Assembly (NCBI GenBank): GCA_014191855.1
Contig: BJHF01000008.1
Coordinates: 1 to 64,000, forward strand
DNA: 64,000 nucleotides
Direction of reading: 5' to 3'
From: Deltaproteobacteria bacterium
GTDB taxonomy: Bacteria > Myxococcota_A > UBA796 > SXON01
The stretch's first letter is position 1; each line of letters begins with the position of its first letter. The notes below the pieces were generated by a model. It worked only from the letters and a program-made list of their open reading frames with translations. It had not been told where the DNA came from and ran no database searches. Of this stretch, positions 24,521-32,529 are shown piece by piece. Both the position numbers and the translations under genes were made by a program.

Positions 24521-26265
24521 GGCAGCAGCGACTCCAAACTCGTGGGGGAGGGGAGGACCCGGGCGGCACCGGCGCGGAGCAAAAGCGTTGTGGTGTTCGC
24601 GAGCGCCTCGGCCGAATCGCCCTCCGCGGGAGGGGCATAGATGCCGATGGGCACGACGCCGGCCGCGCGCGCCGCGCGCACGTCGTCCACGGTGTCGCCG
24701 AGCATCCAGGCGTGCTGAACGCCGAGTCGCTTGAGCGCGAGCTGCACCGGAGCCGGGTCTGGCTTGGACGCCGCGTCGCCCATCACGATGGTGACGTCGA
24801 ACAGGTCCCGCCAGCCCTCCCGCTCGAGCAGCTCCTCCGCGTCGCGCCGCGGGCGGCCCGTCACCATCGCGATCCGGTACTTGCCCCGGAGCCGCTCGAT
24901 CAGGGCCCGGTCCACGCGGGCCCGTTCGGCGAGCTTGAGGCCGGGCGTCGCGCCGTTCCCCTGGTACAGGCGTTCGAACGCCTCGGTAACCGCTTCGAGG
25001 CTGGCCTCCACGCCGTGTGCCAGCAGCCGCGCTTGGCTGAGAACCCAGTCGTTGTTTGCGTGCCCGAGCGCCTTGGCCGCGGCGATCTCCTCTGAGGTGA
25101 CGAGGACGCCAAAGCCGAGCGCCGTGGCTCGAATCGCTTCCCGGTAGCTGCCGGAGACATCGACCAGGACGCCGTCCGCGTCGAACAGGATGGCCTCTGG
25201 GGCGAGCACGGAGCGAAAGGCGGCGCGAACCCGCTCGCGCTCGGGGGGGGAGGCGGGGACGTTCACGCGGATGGCGTCGGCGAGCGTGGGGTGACCGGGC
25301 CAGCCGCGGACGGCGATGCCGAGTCCCGCCATCCCATCGCGCACCCACGCGGCGCGCGGTGAGCGTGCGAACACGAAATTCGCCTGCGACCGCTGAGCAT
25401 CGAGGCCGAGATTCCGTAGGTTGACCGCGAGCTCATCGCGGTCGGCGCGCACCTGTTCGATGTACGCTGCGGACGCATCCGCGTCCCCGGTGATCCGCGT
25501 CTCGGCGAGGAACAGGCTCGGGCCGGACACGGAGTAGGGATTGCCGGCGACCTTCAACGCCGAGATCGCCTCGGCAGGCCCGAGGGCGTACCCGACGCGG
25601 AGCCCGGCCAGCCCCCAGGCCTTGGACAGCGTCCGGAACGCGACCGCGTTTGGCAGCTCCGCGACGAGGGCGGTGAGGTCCTCGTCGGCGAACTCGACGT
25701 AGGCGAGGTCTACCAGCAGGAGCACGCCGGGCAGCGCGGCAGAGAGGCGCCGGAGCGCGTCGCCTTCGATGACTTGTCCGGTGGGGTTGTTGGGGCTCAC
25801 GACGGCGACGAGGGTCGTGTCGGGGGTGACCGCCGCTAACACGGCCTCGATCGGCCACTCGCCGCCGGGCCAGGGCACGTCGTGGATGGTCGCACCCGCC
25901 CAACTCGCGTATCGCCCGATCATCTCGAACGTGGGGGACGGCAGCACGATGGACCGGCCTGGGGCCAGGTAGGCGCGACAGGCGCGGTCGAGCGCGTCGT
26001 CTCCCCCTGCGGTCACCAGCACCCGGTCGGCGGGAACCCCGTGCCGGGCAGCGAGCGCGGCTTGGAGCGAGCGCGCGTCTGGGTAGCTGCGGACCAACGC
26101 GTCCGGGTCTGCGCCGCGTAGGCGTTCGAACAGGTCTGGCGGCGCCGGCAAACCGCCAATCCCGTCGAGCAGAAGGTCCAGGGGCGCGGGGTGCCGGGGC
26201 ACGTGGTACGCGACCATGCCTGCGATCGCGGGTGCGGTGGCGGGGAGCTGGCTGACCACGGGCAT
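24517..26265 (-). CDS. hisC: Histidinol-phosphate aminotransferase fused to a HAD-family phosphatase
   Basis: A 582-residue two-domain protein. Residues 1-355 are a fold-type I PLP aminotransferase of the HisC group: VSPNNPTGQVIEG, LVDLAYVEFAD, and PLP-Lys in FRTLSKAWGLAGLRVGYALG. Residues about 365-580 are a HAD subfamily IA hydrolase with all four motifs: FDADGVLVD (nucleophile Asp), MVTGRP, SKPDP (Lys) and MLGDTVDDVRAARAAG. No other histidinol-phosphate phosphatase (HisN, HisJ/PHP or HisB-N type) occurs in the operon. The HAD half is therefore the natural candidate for the missing step, converting the aminotransferase product in place. That is inference; the HisC assignment itself is strong. 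It ends overlapping hisB and begins 1 base after hisG. Confidence 0.92.
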   Translation of the reverse strand: MPVVSQLPATAPAIAGMVAYHVPRHPAPLDLLLDGIGGLPAPPDLFERLRGADPDALVRSYPDARSLQAALAARHGVPADRVLVTAGGDDALDRACRAYLAPGRSIVLPSPTFEMIGRYASWAGATIHDVPWPGGEWPIEAVLAAVTPDTTLVAVVSPNNPTGQVIEGDALRRLSAALPGVLLLVDLAYVEFADEDLTALVAELPNAVAFRTLSKAWGLAGLRVGYALGPAEAISALKVAGNPYSVSGPSLFLAETRITGDADASAAYIEQVRADRDELAVNLRNLGLDAQRSQANFVFARSPRAAWVRDGMAGLGIAVRGWPGHPTLADAIRVNVPASPPERERVRAAFRSVLAPEAILFDADGVLVDVSGSYREAIRATALGFGVLVTSEEIAAAKALGHANNDWVLSQARLLAHGVEASLEAVTEAFERLYQGNGATPGLKLAERARVDRALIERLRGKYRIAMVTGRPRRDAEELLEREGWRDLFDVTIVMGDAASKPDPAPVQLALKRLGVQHAWMLGDTVDDVRAARAAGVVPIGIYAPPAEGDSAEALANTTTLLLRAGAARVLPSPTSLESLLP

Positions 26266-26266
26266 T

Positions 26267-27142
26267 TCAGGCGATGATCTGGCTGGGCTCGGTGACGAGG
26301 ATGTCGGAGCCGCCGTTGCGTTGGATCACCGGGATCAGCTCCGGTACCAGTTTCCGCGGCACGGCCACCTTCACGGCAAAACCGTTTCCGCCGTGGAGCG
26401 GCGACACCGTCGGAACCTTCATGCACGGCAGGATGGCGACGAGGCGGTCGAGGTTGGCGGCGTCCACATTGAGCTCGAGGATGACGCGCGAGCGGGCATC
26501 GAGGACGGAGCGCAGGAGCATGGCGAGGTGTTCGATGCGCTCGCGCCGGGCGGGGTCGGCCCACGCGGCCGGGTGCGCCCACAGGCGGGTGCTGCTGTGC
26601 AACAAGGTATCGAAGATCTCAAGCCCGTTGGCCACCAGCGTGGACCCGGTGGCCGTGTTGTCCACGATGAAGTCAGCGTCCTCCGGGGGAAAAACCTCGG
26701 TGGCCCCGTAGCTGCGTACGACCTCTGCGGTGAGCCCCATCCGCGCAATCCAAGCGCGCGTCAAGGCCTCGTACTCGCTGGCAACCACCCAGGTGCGGTT
26801 GGCCGGAACGCGACCATCCACCAGCAGCTCTCGCGGCGCGGCGGCGACCAGGCGCACCGGGTCGAGCCCGAGGTCGAGCACCTCAACGAGGTCCGCGCCT
26901 TTCTCGGAGACCCAGTCGGCACCGGCGAACCCGACGTCCCGCGTGCCGTGGTGGAGCATCTCCACGATCGTCTGAGGCTTGAGGATCTTGGTCTCGAAGC
27001 CAGCCAGGGCGAGCACGGGACGATAGGCGCGAGCGCCCACTTTGAGGGGCATCCCCGCATCGGCGAGCAGGCGCACGACGGAGTCGTACATCCTGCCCTT
27101 GGGGAGCGCGAGGTGCAGCGGCGCGAGCAGGGGGGACTCCAC
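26267..27142 (-). CDS. hisG: ATP phosphoribosyltransferase, long form
   Basis: A 291-residue enzyme for the first step, ATP plus PRPP to phosphoribosyl-ATP. It has LALPKGRMYD at the N-terminus, GFAGADWVSEKGADL and the PRPP loop DFIVDNTATGSTLVANGL. A C-terminal region from about residue 215 (VDAANLDRLVAILPCMKVPT, GGSDILVTEPSQIIA) matches the ACT-like histidine-sensing domain of HisG-long, so feedback inhibition by histidine is expected and no HisZ is needed. GTG 27142 was chosen because the frame further upstream lies antisense-like over the permease gene. The 71-base gap to the permease shows no His-rich leader peptide or attenuator. Confidence 0.95.
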   Translation of the reverse strand: MESPLLAPLHLALPKGRMYDSVVRLLADAGMPLKVGARAYRPVLALAGFETKILKPQTIVEMLHHGTRDVGFAGADWVSEKGADLVEVLDLGLDPVRLVAAAPRELLVDGRVPANRTWVVASEYEALTRAWIARMGLTAEVVRSYGATEVFPPEDADFIVDNTATGSTLVANGLEIFDTLLHSSTRLWAHPAAWADPARRERIEHLAMLLRSVLDARSRVILELNVDAANLDRLVAILPCMKVPTVSPLHGGNGFAVKVAVPRKLVPELIPVIQRNGGSDILVTEPSQIIA

Positions 27143-27213
27143 GGGGCGGCGGACGTAACCCGCCACCCTGGGGTCCACGGCGGCCCGAGGCGTGGCCTGC
27201 CGTATCGCTCTCG

Positions 27214-28641
27214 CTACTTCGCCGAAACCGTCCCATCCTCGTACTCGATCTCCACGGGCACCGAAGCCTGGTCCTTCTTCACGAAGCGCTTGAGGATCGG
27301 GTAGAGGATCGGCCCCGTCATGATGGCGCCGAAGGAAAGGTACAACGCGCCGATCCCTTCCTCTTGCCACGTGCTGTACACCGCGAGCGCCAGGACGCCC
27401 ATCGGCAGCGCCGTCGCGAGGATGATCCCCGGCCAGCCGCCAGGCACACGCACCGGGCGCTTCATGTTGGGCTCGTTGATCCGCAGCGCGATCAACGCCG
27501 CAAACTCCAGGATGAGCGCCGCCGAGTACACGATGACGTCCACGACCACGAGGCTCGCGAACGCCGAGAGGGTGAAGAAGCTGTAGATCGACGCGCACAG
27601 CGCGATCGCGATGTACGGCGTGTTGTATGTGGCGTGGCGTTTGGTGATGAACTTCGGAAAGTAGCCGTCTTCCGCTAGGAAGTAGGGAAGCCGGCTGATC
27701 GACATCATCAACGCGTTGAACAGCGCCGCGGCGGAGACGAGGCCACCGATCGCCATCCAGGCGCCCAGCCATTTTCCGCCCACCATCGCCGCGACTTCGG
27801 GGAAGAAGCCGGCCGTCCAGCCCGACCAGTCCGGCGCCGCTTGCAGGCCGGCGCCGACCGGGAGCAGGTACGCCAAGGCGACCAGGGGAATACACACGGC
27901 CAGCGCACGCGGGAACGTACGCTTGGGATGATGGATGTCCTCCGTAACGGTGGAGAGGCCGTCCCAACCCAGGTAGTTCCACATCACCACGAACAGGCCG
28001 GTGCCGAACGCGCCGAGCATCGTGCTGTCTTCGGGGATGAACGGCTGCCAGAAGGCCACCGGATTTCCGATCATCTGGAAGAGGCCGATGACCGACATCA
28101 CGCCGAAGGGCACGAGCACAAAAATACCAAAGTACTTGGAGGCATCGCCCACGCCCTTCGTGCCGCGGATGTTGACGAGCACAAACGTCCAGATGATCAC
28201 CAACGTGACCGCCCAGTGGGCCAGCTCGTTCTCTTCAAGCAGGTGATAGTCGAATTGCTGAACGAGCAGCGCGTTGAGGTAGTCGGCGAACAACACAGGA
28301 TAGATCGCCATGTCCACGAAGGAGGTTACCCAGCTCCACCAGCCTTCCTGAAATCCCCAGAACGGGCCGAGCGCCCGCTTCACCCAGGCGTAGTAGCCGC
28401 CGGGCGCCGGCATCGCGGTGGAGAGCTCCGCGACCATCAGCGCGGTGGGCAGGCTCCAGATCACCGGCGTGATGATGATCAGGATCAACGCCATGCCCGG
28501 GCCGCTCGACCCCACGAGGTCTTCCAGCCCATACGCACCGCCCGAAACGGTGAAGAACATCACCATCACCAGCGGGAGCAGCGTGAGCTTCCGGCCGGGC
28601 GAGGCGGGGAGGGCGTTGGCTTCGTCGGTGGCCTGGCTCAT
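27214..28641 (-). CDS. APC-superfamily amino acid/polyamine permease
   Basis: A 475-residue inner-membrane transporter with about 12 hydrophobic segments. The first helix carries the substrate-binding break FTVSGGAYGLEDLVGSSGPG, and later GWDGLSTVTEDIHHPKRTFPR is typical of the APC family, close to polyamine/cationic amino acid members. The start overlaps the stop of a PotD-like binding protein by 4 bases, so the two are probably co-translated and functionally linked. It precedes hisG by 71 bases on the same strand and could be co-transcribed with the his operon. No terminator hairpin is obvious between them. Confidence 0.9.
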   Translation of the reverse strand: MSQATDEANALPASPGRKLTLLPLVMVMFFTVSGGAYGLEDLVGSSGPGMALILIIITPVIWSLPTALMVAELSTAMPAPGGYYAWVKRALGPFWGFQEGWWSWVTSFVDMAIYPVLFADYLNALLVQQFDYHLLEENELAHWAVTLVIIWTFVLVNIRGTKGVGDASKYFGIFVLVPFGVMSVIGLFQMIGNPVAFWQPFIPEDSTMLGAFGTGLFVVMWNYLGWDGLSTVTEDIHHPKRTFPRALAVCIPLVALAYLLPVGAGLQAAPDWSGWTAGFFPEVAAMVGGKWLGAWMAIGGLVSAAALFNALMMSISRLPYFLAEDGYFPKFITKRHATYNTPYIAIALCASIYSFFTLSAFASLVVVDVIVYSAALILEFAALIALRINEPNMKRPVRVPGGWPGIILATALPMGVLALAVYSTWQEEGIGALYLSFGAIMTGPILYPILKRFVKKDQASVPVEIEYEDGTVSAK

Positions 28642-29714
28642 GGGGTGCCTCCGCGGGCGGCGAGTACGGCGGTCCAGGCTTCAGCCATGCGGGCGTCGCC
28701 AACCGAGCCGAGGTTCTTGACGGGGCTCGCCTTTGCGAGCGCGTCGGTGGGGGGATGAACGGTGGAATCCGCCATGTAGCTGGCGTACAAGGCTGGATCG
28801 GTGGTGCGGAGGTGCTCAAGCGCCGCCTCGTTGGGCGTGGAGAAAGGGAACGCCCGAATCACCTCGGCGCCGCTCTCCGCGCTGAGCAGGTGGTTGATCA
28901 ACGCCACCGCATTTCCGGGGTTCTTCGCGCCAACGGGGATGGCGAGATTGTCGAACCAGATGCCGCCGCCCTCTTCGGGCAGCGCGAACGCGATGTTCGG
29001 GTTGGCTTTCTTCGCGAGCGCCGCGTTGCCGTTGAACACGATCCCGATCACCGCGCGGCCGTCGGCAAGGTAGGTTTCAGGCGCATTTGCGTCGAGCGCC
29101 ACCGAGGCCTTCGCCAGGGTGATCGCGCGCTCCTTGGCGGCGGCGAGCTTGGCGGGGTTGGTGTCGTTCTTGCTGTTGCCGTCGGCCTGCAAGGCGGCCC
29201 CCAGCAGCTCACGTGCGTCGTCAGGTGCAACCACGCGGCCGGTCCAAGCCGGGTTCCAGACGTCCGCCCACCTGGTAGGAGCGGGCACAACCACCGTTGT
29301 GTCGTAGGCGATGCCGGTCGTGCCCCAGAGCCAGGGGAGGCTGAACTTCTCGTTCCGCGTGCGGCCGCGGCCGGCGGTTGCGATGCCGCCGGGATCGAAC
29401 CATGGCGACAAGAACCTCGGCGCGATGTTGGCGTAGTTGGGCATTTCCCCGAGATCGAGGGGACGAAGGGCATCGCGATGCATCAGCGCATCCACCGCGT
29501 AGTCGCTCGGCATCACGAGGTCGTAGTCCGTGGGATGTGCGGCGAGCGAAGCCAGCATCTCCTCGTTGGTACCATACATGGTTACGTGAACGTTCACCCC
29601 GGTTTGGGTGTGGAATGCGTCGAAGAGCGCCGGCGGCACCGACTCCTCGAACACGTACACATTTACGTCGCCGGTGAGCGCGGAGGGACCGGCGCTGCAG
29701 CCGAAGAGCAGCAC
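28638..29714 (-). CDS. PotD-like polyamine-type solute-binding lipoprotein
   Basis: A family-1/PotD-type periplasmic binding protein (COG0687 pattern): VNVYVFEESVPPALFDAFHT, YDLVMPSDYAVDALMHRDAL, LPWLWGTTGIAYDT, GGGIWFDNLAIPVGAKNP, FPFSTPNEAALEHL. The start given is GTG 29714 (MLLFGCSAG), but this leaves almost no signal n-region. An in-frame ATT at 29744, preceded by GGAG at 6 bases, would give MPRFLLRCSSVLLFGC, a proper lipoprotein signal. The rare start is unproven. Unusually, no ABC ATPase or permease accompanies it; the coupled partner is an APC permease. Confidence 0.85.
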   Translation of the reverse strand: MLLFGCSAGPSALTGDVNVYVFEESVPPALFDAFHTQTGVNVHVTMYGTNEEMLASLAAHPTDYDLVMPSDYAVDALMHRDALRPLDLGEMPNYANIAPRFLSPWFDPGGIATAGRGRTRNEKFSLPWLWGTTGIAYDTTVVVPAPTRWADVWNPAWTGRVVAPDDARELLGAALQADGNSKNDTNPAKLAAAKERAITLAKASVALDANAPETYLADGRAVIGIVFNGNAALAKKANPNIAFALPEEGGGIWFDNLAIPVGAKNPGNAVALINHLLSAESGAEVIRAFPFSTPNEAALEHLRTTDPALYASYMADSTVHPPTDALAKASPVKNLGSVGDARMAEAWTAVLAARGGTP

Positions 29715-29812
29715 CGAAGAGCAGCGGAGGAGGAACCGTGGAATTTCGGACTCCGGGAGAAGCCGGAGGGTAGAACGGGCTTGCCCGCGAGGTCAAGCCG
29801 CGCGCGGAAAGA

Positions 29813-30616
29813 TCACCGTTCCAGCCGCGGCGGCTCCCACAGCTCGACGCGGTTTGCTTCCGGGTCCATCACCCACGCAAAGCGCCCGTAGCCTTCATCC
29901 TGACCCACTTCAACGTCGTCACCAGCAGCCCGAAGCGCCGCGATCAGGGAGGTGAGGTCGGCCACACGAAGGTTCACGCGCGCCGTGCGGGGCGCGGGGA
30001 GGGGGGTCGCGCTTTGGAACAGGGCAAACGTGGTGGTGGCGGTTCGGCCCGAGGGCTGCACGTCGAGGGAGGGCAGCTCGACGCCGCGGGACTCCCCCCA
30101 ATTCTGGAAGGCCAGGCCGAAGCGGCTGGCGTACCAAGCGGCGAGAGCTTCTGCATCGGCAGAATACAAAAATACACCGCCGACGCCCTGAATCGTGGGA
30201 AGCGGCGGCTCGGCCTCGGTGAGGCCGAGGGCCTGCAGCAGGGCAGCGGGAGCATCCACGATGCGACGATTCACGACGTCGAAGAACGTGCCGACGAGCT
30301 CCGCGGACGCGCGCAGCTTCCCGGCCTGGTCGACCATTTTCTGGCGGGCGATGAAGCGCCGGGGACCGGTGCGGCTGAATGTGGACTCGACGATCAGGGA
30401 TTCGCCATCGCGCACCTCGCGGCGGAACTTGAGGTTGATCTCGAGGATCACGGGGCTCACGCCGAGCGACACCAACGTGTCCCACGCGACGCCCGTTTCT
30501 CGGAGCACATCCCAGCGCGCGGCCTCGAAAATGGCGAGGTAGGCGGCATTGTTCAGGTGGCCGAGGACGTCGATCTGGGTAGGGGAAATCGTCGTGGGGT
30601 AGCGGTAGGGGGGCAT
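29813..30616 (-). CDS. Hotdog thioesterase fused to a VOC/glyoxalase-like domain
   Basis: A 267-residue two-domain protein. Residues 1-130 are a 4HBT-type acyl-CoA thioesterase: TQIDVLGHLNNAAYLAIFEAARWD (shown across its two halves DVLGHLNN and FEAARWDVL) with the expected Asp and His/Asn active-site region, then FRREVRDGESLIVES. Residues about 145-267 are a VOC domain: VGGVFLYSADAEALAAWYAS and the closing WVMDPEANRVELWEPP. VOC proteins of this type often lack known substrates. The fusion may join thioester hydrolysis to ligand or metal-dependent chemistry; function unknown. It is divergent from an exonuclease gene across 48 bases. Confidence 0.85.
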   Translation of the reverse strand: MPPYRYPTTISPTQIDVLGHLNNAAYLAIFEAARWDVLRETGVAWDTLVSLGVSPVILEINLKFRREVRDGESLIVESTFSRTGPRRFIARQKMVDQAGKLRASAELVGTFFDVVNRRIVDAPAALLQALGLTEAEPPLPTIQGVGGVFLYSADAEALAAWYASRFGLAFQNWGESRGVELPSLDVQPSGRTATTTFALFQSATPLPAPRTARVNLRVADLTSLIAALRAAGDDVEVGQDEGYGRFAWVMDPEANRVELWEPPRLER

Positions 30617-30664
30617 GGCCGGCTGGGTATCACCCAGGCTCGTTCCGCGGGATAGCCCCCGCCG

Positions 30665-31282
30665 ATGTCACGCATCGCCGTCCTCGACTTCGAGACGACC
30701 GGCCTCTCGCCGGACGATGGCGATCGCGCCACGGAGGTGGCGATCGTGCTCACCGAGAACGGCGCGGTGGTGGACCGCTACCAGAGCCTGATGTACGCCG
30801 GGGTGCGAATCCCCTCGTTCATCACCGACCTTACCGGGATTACGGACGCGATGGTGCGGGCGGCACCGCCGGCGAACGTCGTCATGGCGGAGGCCGCGCG
30901 GTTCGTCGGTGCCACCCCCATTGTGGCGCACAACGCCTCCTTCGATCAACGGTTCTGGCTCTCGGAGCTTCGGCGTGCGCGGGTCCCGGCCGCTCACTCG
31001 TTCGCGTGCACCCTGTTGGCGTCCCGGCGGCTGTACCCCGAGGCCCCCAACCATCGCTTGGGCACGCTGGTCGAGTATCACGGCCTTCCACGCACCGGCA
31101 CCGCCCACCGTGCGCTCGCCGACGCCGAGATGGCGGCCGCCTTGCTTGATCGGATCCTCAACGATCTTCGCGGGCAACACGGGGTGCGGCACGCCGACCA
31201 CGGGCTGTTGATGCGGCTACAGGCGGTTTCGCGCGCGGCAGTGCCGGCGTTTTTGGCGAAGGAGGCGGGGGAGGGCCCCTGA
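30665..31282 (+). CDS. DEDDh 3'-5' exonuclease (DnaQ/epsilon-like)
   Basis: A 205-residue exonuclease. ExoI motif VLDFETTGLS (Asp/Glu), ExoII AHNASFDQRFW (Asp) and ExoIII HRALADAEMAAALL (His/Asp) give the full DEDDh set. Similar stand-alone proteins act as DNA polymerase III epsilon subunits or as general DNA/RNA 3' trimming enzymes. This one lacks a C-terminal domain beyond about 25 extra residues. It is a single-gene unit, so its precise role is not determined. Confidence 0.9.
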   Translation: MSRIAVLDFETTGLSPDDGDRATEVAIVLTENGAVVDRYQSLMYAGVRIPSFITDLTGITDAMVRAAPPANVVMAEAARFVGATPIVAHNASFDQRFWLSELRRARVPAAHSFACTLLASRRLYPEAPNHRLGTLVEYHGLPRTGTAHRALADAEMAAALLDRILNDLRGQHGVRHADHGLLMRLQAVSRAAVPAFLAKEAGEGP

Positions 31283-31302
31283 GTTCGTGCGGCCGGCGGG
31301 CC

Positions 31303-32529
31303 TCACTGACTCCGCAGGGCCTCTACAGGATCCAGCCGCGACGCGCGCCACGCAGGATACATCCCGAAGATCACGCCGATCATCGACGAGAAGCCGAGCC
31401 CAAGGAACACCGACCAGGGCTCGATCTGGAAGGGCCACACCGTTACCCACTTCGTCATCGCCCACGCCGCAATCCCGAGGATCCCGACCGCGCCGACGAG
31501 CCCGATGACCGCGCCCGTGAGCGTGATGGTGAGCGTCTCGGCCAAGAATTGACGCAGGATCTCGGCCTGCGTCGCCCCGAGCGCCCGTCGTAAGCCGATC
31601 TCCCGGGTGCGCTCCACGACGGTAACCAGCATGATGTTCATGATGTTGATGCCGCCGACAATCATGGAAAACAGCGTGGTCATGTAGAGCAGCGCCTGGA
31701 TGGTGTTCATGATCAGCGCTTCGGTGCTCGCGTCGTCGCTCACCCCGTCGATCTCCCAGCTCTTCACGGAGCGCTTCCGTTGGAGGATGCCATCCACGAG
31801 GGTGCGTGTGGCAATCACGTAGTCCTTCACGAGGCCGGGGTAGGTCGGCGGTACAGCCACCTTTACGACGATGTTCGTGGGGCGTCGGGAAGGATCGAAA
31901 TCGAGCTGATAGGTGCGCTGCGGGAACAGGAGGCGCCGGTTCCAGCTCCACGCTCCCCCTGGACCCATCTCCGCTTTCTTCGCCAGAATCCCGACGACCG
32001 TGTAGGGTGCGCCTTGTACCCGCACCACGTCGCCGGGCTGGAGCCCCCCGTCGAGCGCGTCGCAACCGGCGAGGATGACCCGCCGGGCGCCTTCGTAGTC
32101 GGCCGTGCCAAACTCCCGCCCCTTCTCGACGCTCAGTCGGTACACGCCGAATGCTTCGGGATCGACGCCCAGCGTGAGCGGCCGATAATCCTTTTCATTG
32201 AACCGAACCGGACGATCCTCCATGCCATAGGTGCCGGTGACCTGGTTCTCGGGGGACAACAATGCGGAGGAGGAGATGTCCACCTGATCCGCGTGATCCA
32301 GGCGTTTGGCGTCGGGATGGTCGTTGAGTTGGTGCCAATCGTTGGACACCGTAAGGATGTCATCCCCCGAAGCCTCGGCGCTGCTGTCGCGCAGCACCGC
32401 CTGACCCACTTCCAGGACGCTCGCCATCACCACAAGGCTGGCAACGCCGACGACGATCCCCGAAACCGTCAGCATGAACCGAACCTTCTGGTCCCGGAAC
32501 ATCTCCAGCGCGTCGCGAATGGCGCTCAT
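31303..32529 (-). CDS. MacB/FtsX-type ABC transporter permease (second permease)
   Basis: A 408-residue inner-membrane protein with the MacB architecture: one N-terminal helix (VRFMLTVSGIVVGVASLVVM), a periplasmic core domain of about 200 residues, and three C-terminal helices of the FtsX family (MIVGGINIMNIMLVTVVERT, REIGLRRALGATQAEILRQF, YPAWRASRLDPVEALRSQ). ATG 32529 overlaps the upstream permease stop (ATGA), so it is the last gene of the export operon. With the first permease it would form the heterodimeric membrane part of a MacAB-TolC-like pump. Confidence 0.9.
   Translation of the reverse strand: MSAIRDALEMFRDQKVRFMLTVSGIVVGVASLVVMASVLEVGQAVLRDSSAEASGDDILTVSNDWHQLNDHPDAKRLDHADQVDISSSALLSPENQVTGTYGMEDRPVRFNEKDYRPLTLGVDPEAFGVYRLSVEKGREFGTADYEGARRVILAGCDALDGGLQPGDVVRVQGAPYTVVGILAKKAEMGPGGAWSWNRRLLFPQRTYQLDFDPSRRPTNIVVKVAVPPTYPGLVKDYVIATRTLVDGILQRKRSVKSWEIDGVSDDASTEALIMNTIQALLYMTTLFSMIVGGINIMNIMLVTVVERTREIGLRRALGATQAEILRQFLAETLTITLTGAVIGLVGAVGILGIAAWAMTKWVTVWPFQIEPWSVFLGLGFSSMIGVIFGMYPAWRASRLDPVEALRSQ

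Noticed and set aside
24521-25348. Upstream extension of hisB
   Set aside because: It is a shadow of the hisC-HAD gene. The HisB N-terminus begins at 24520 with the usual overlap.
27143-27982. Upstream extension of hisG to 27982
   Set aside because: It overlaps the permease gene on the same strand in another frame and reads as low-complexity sequence. HisG homology begins at 27142.
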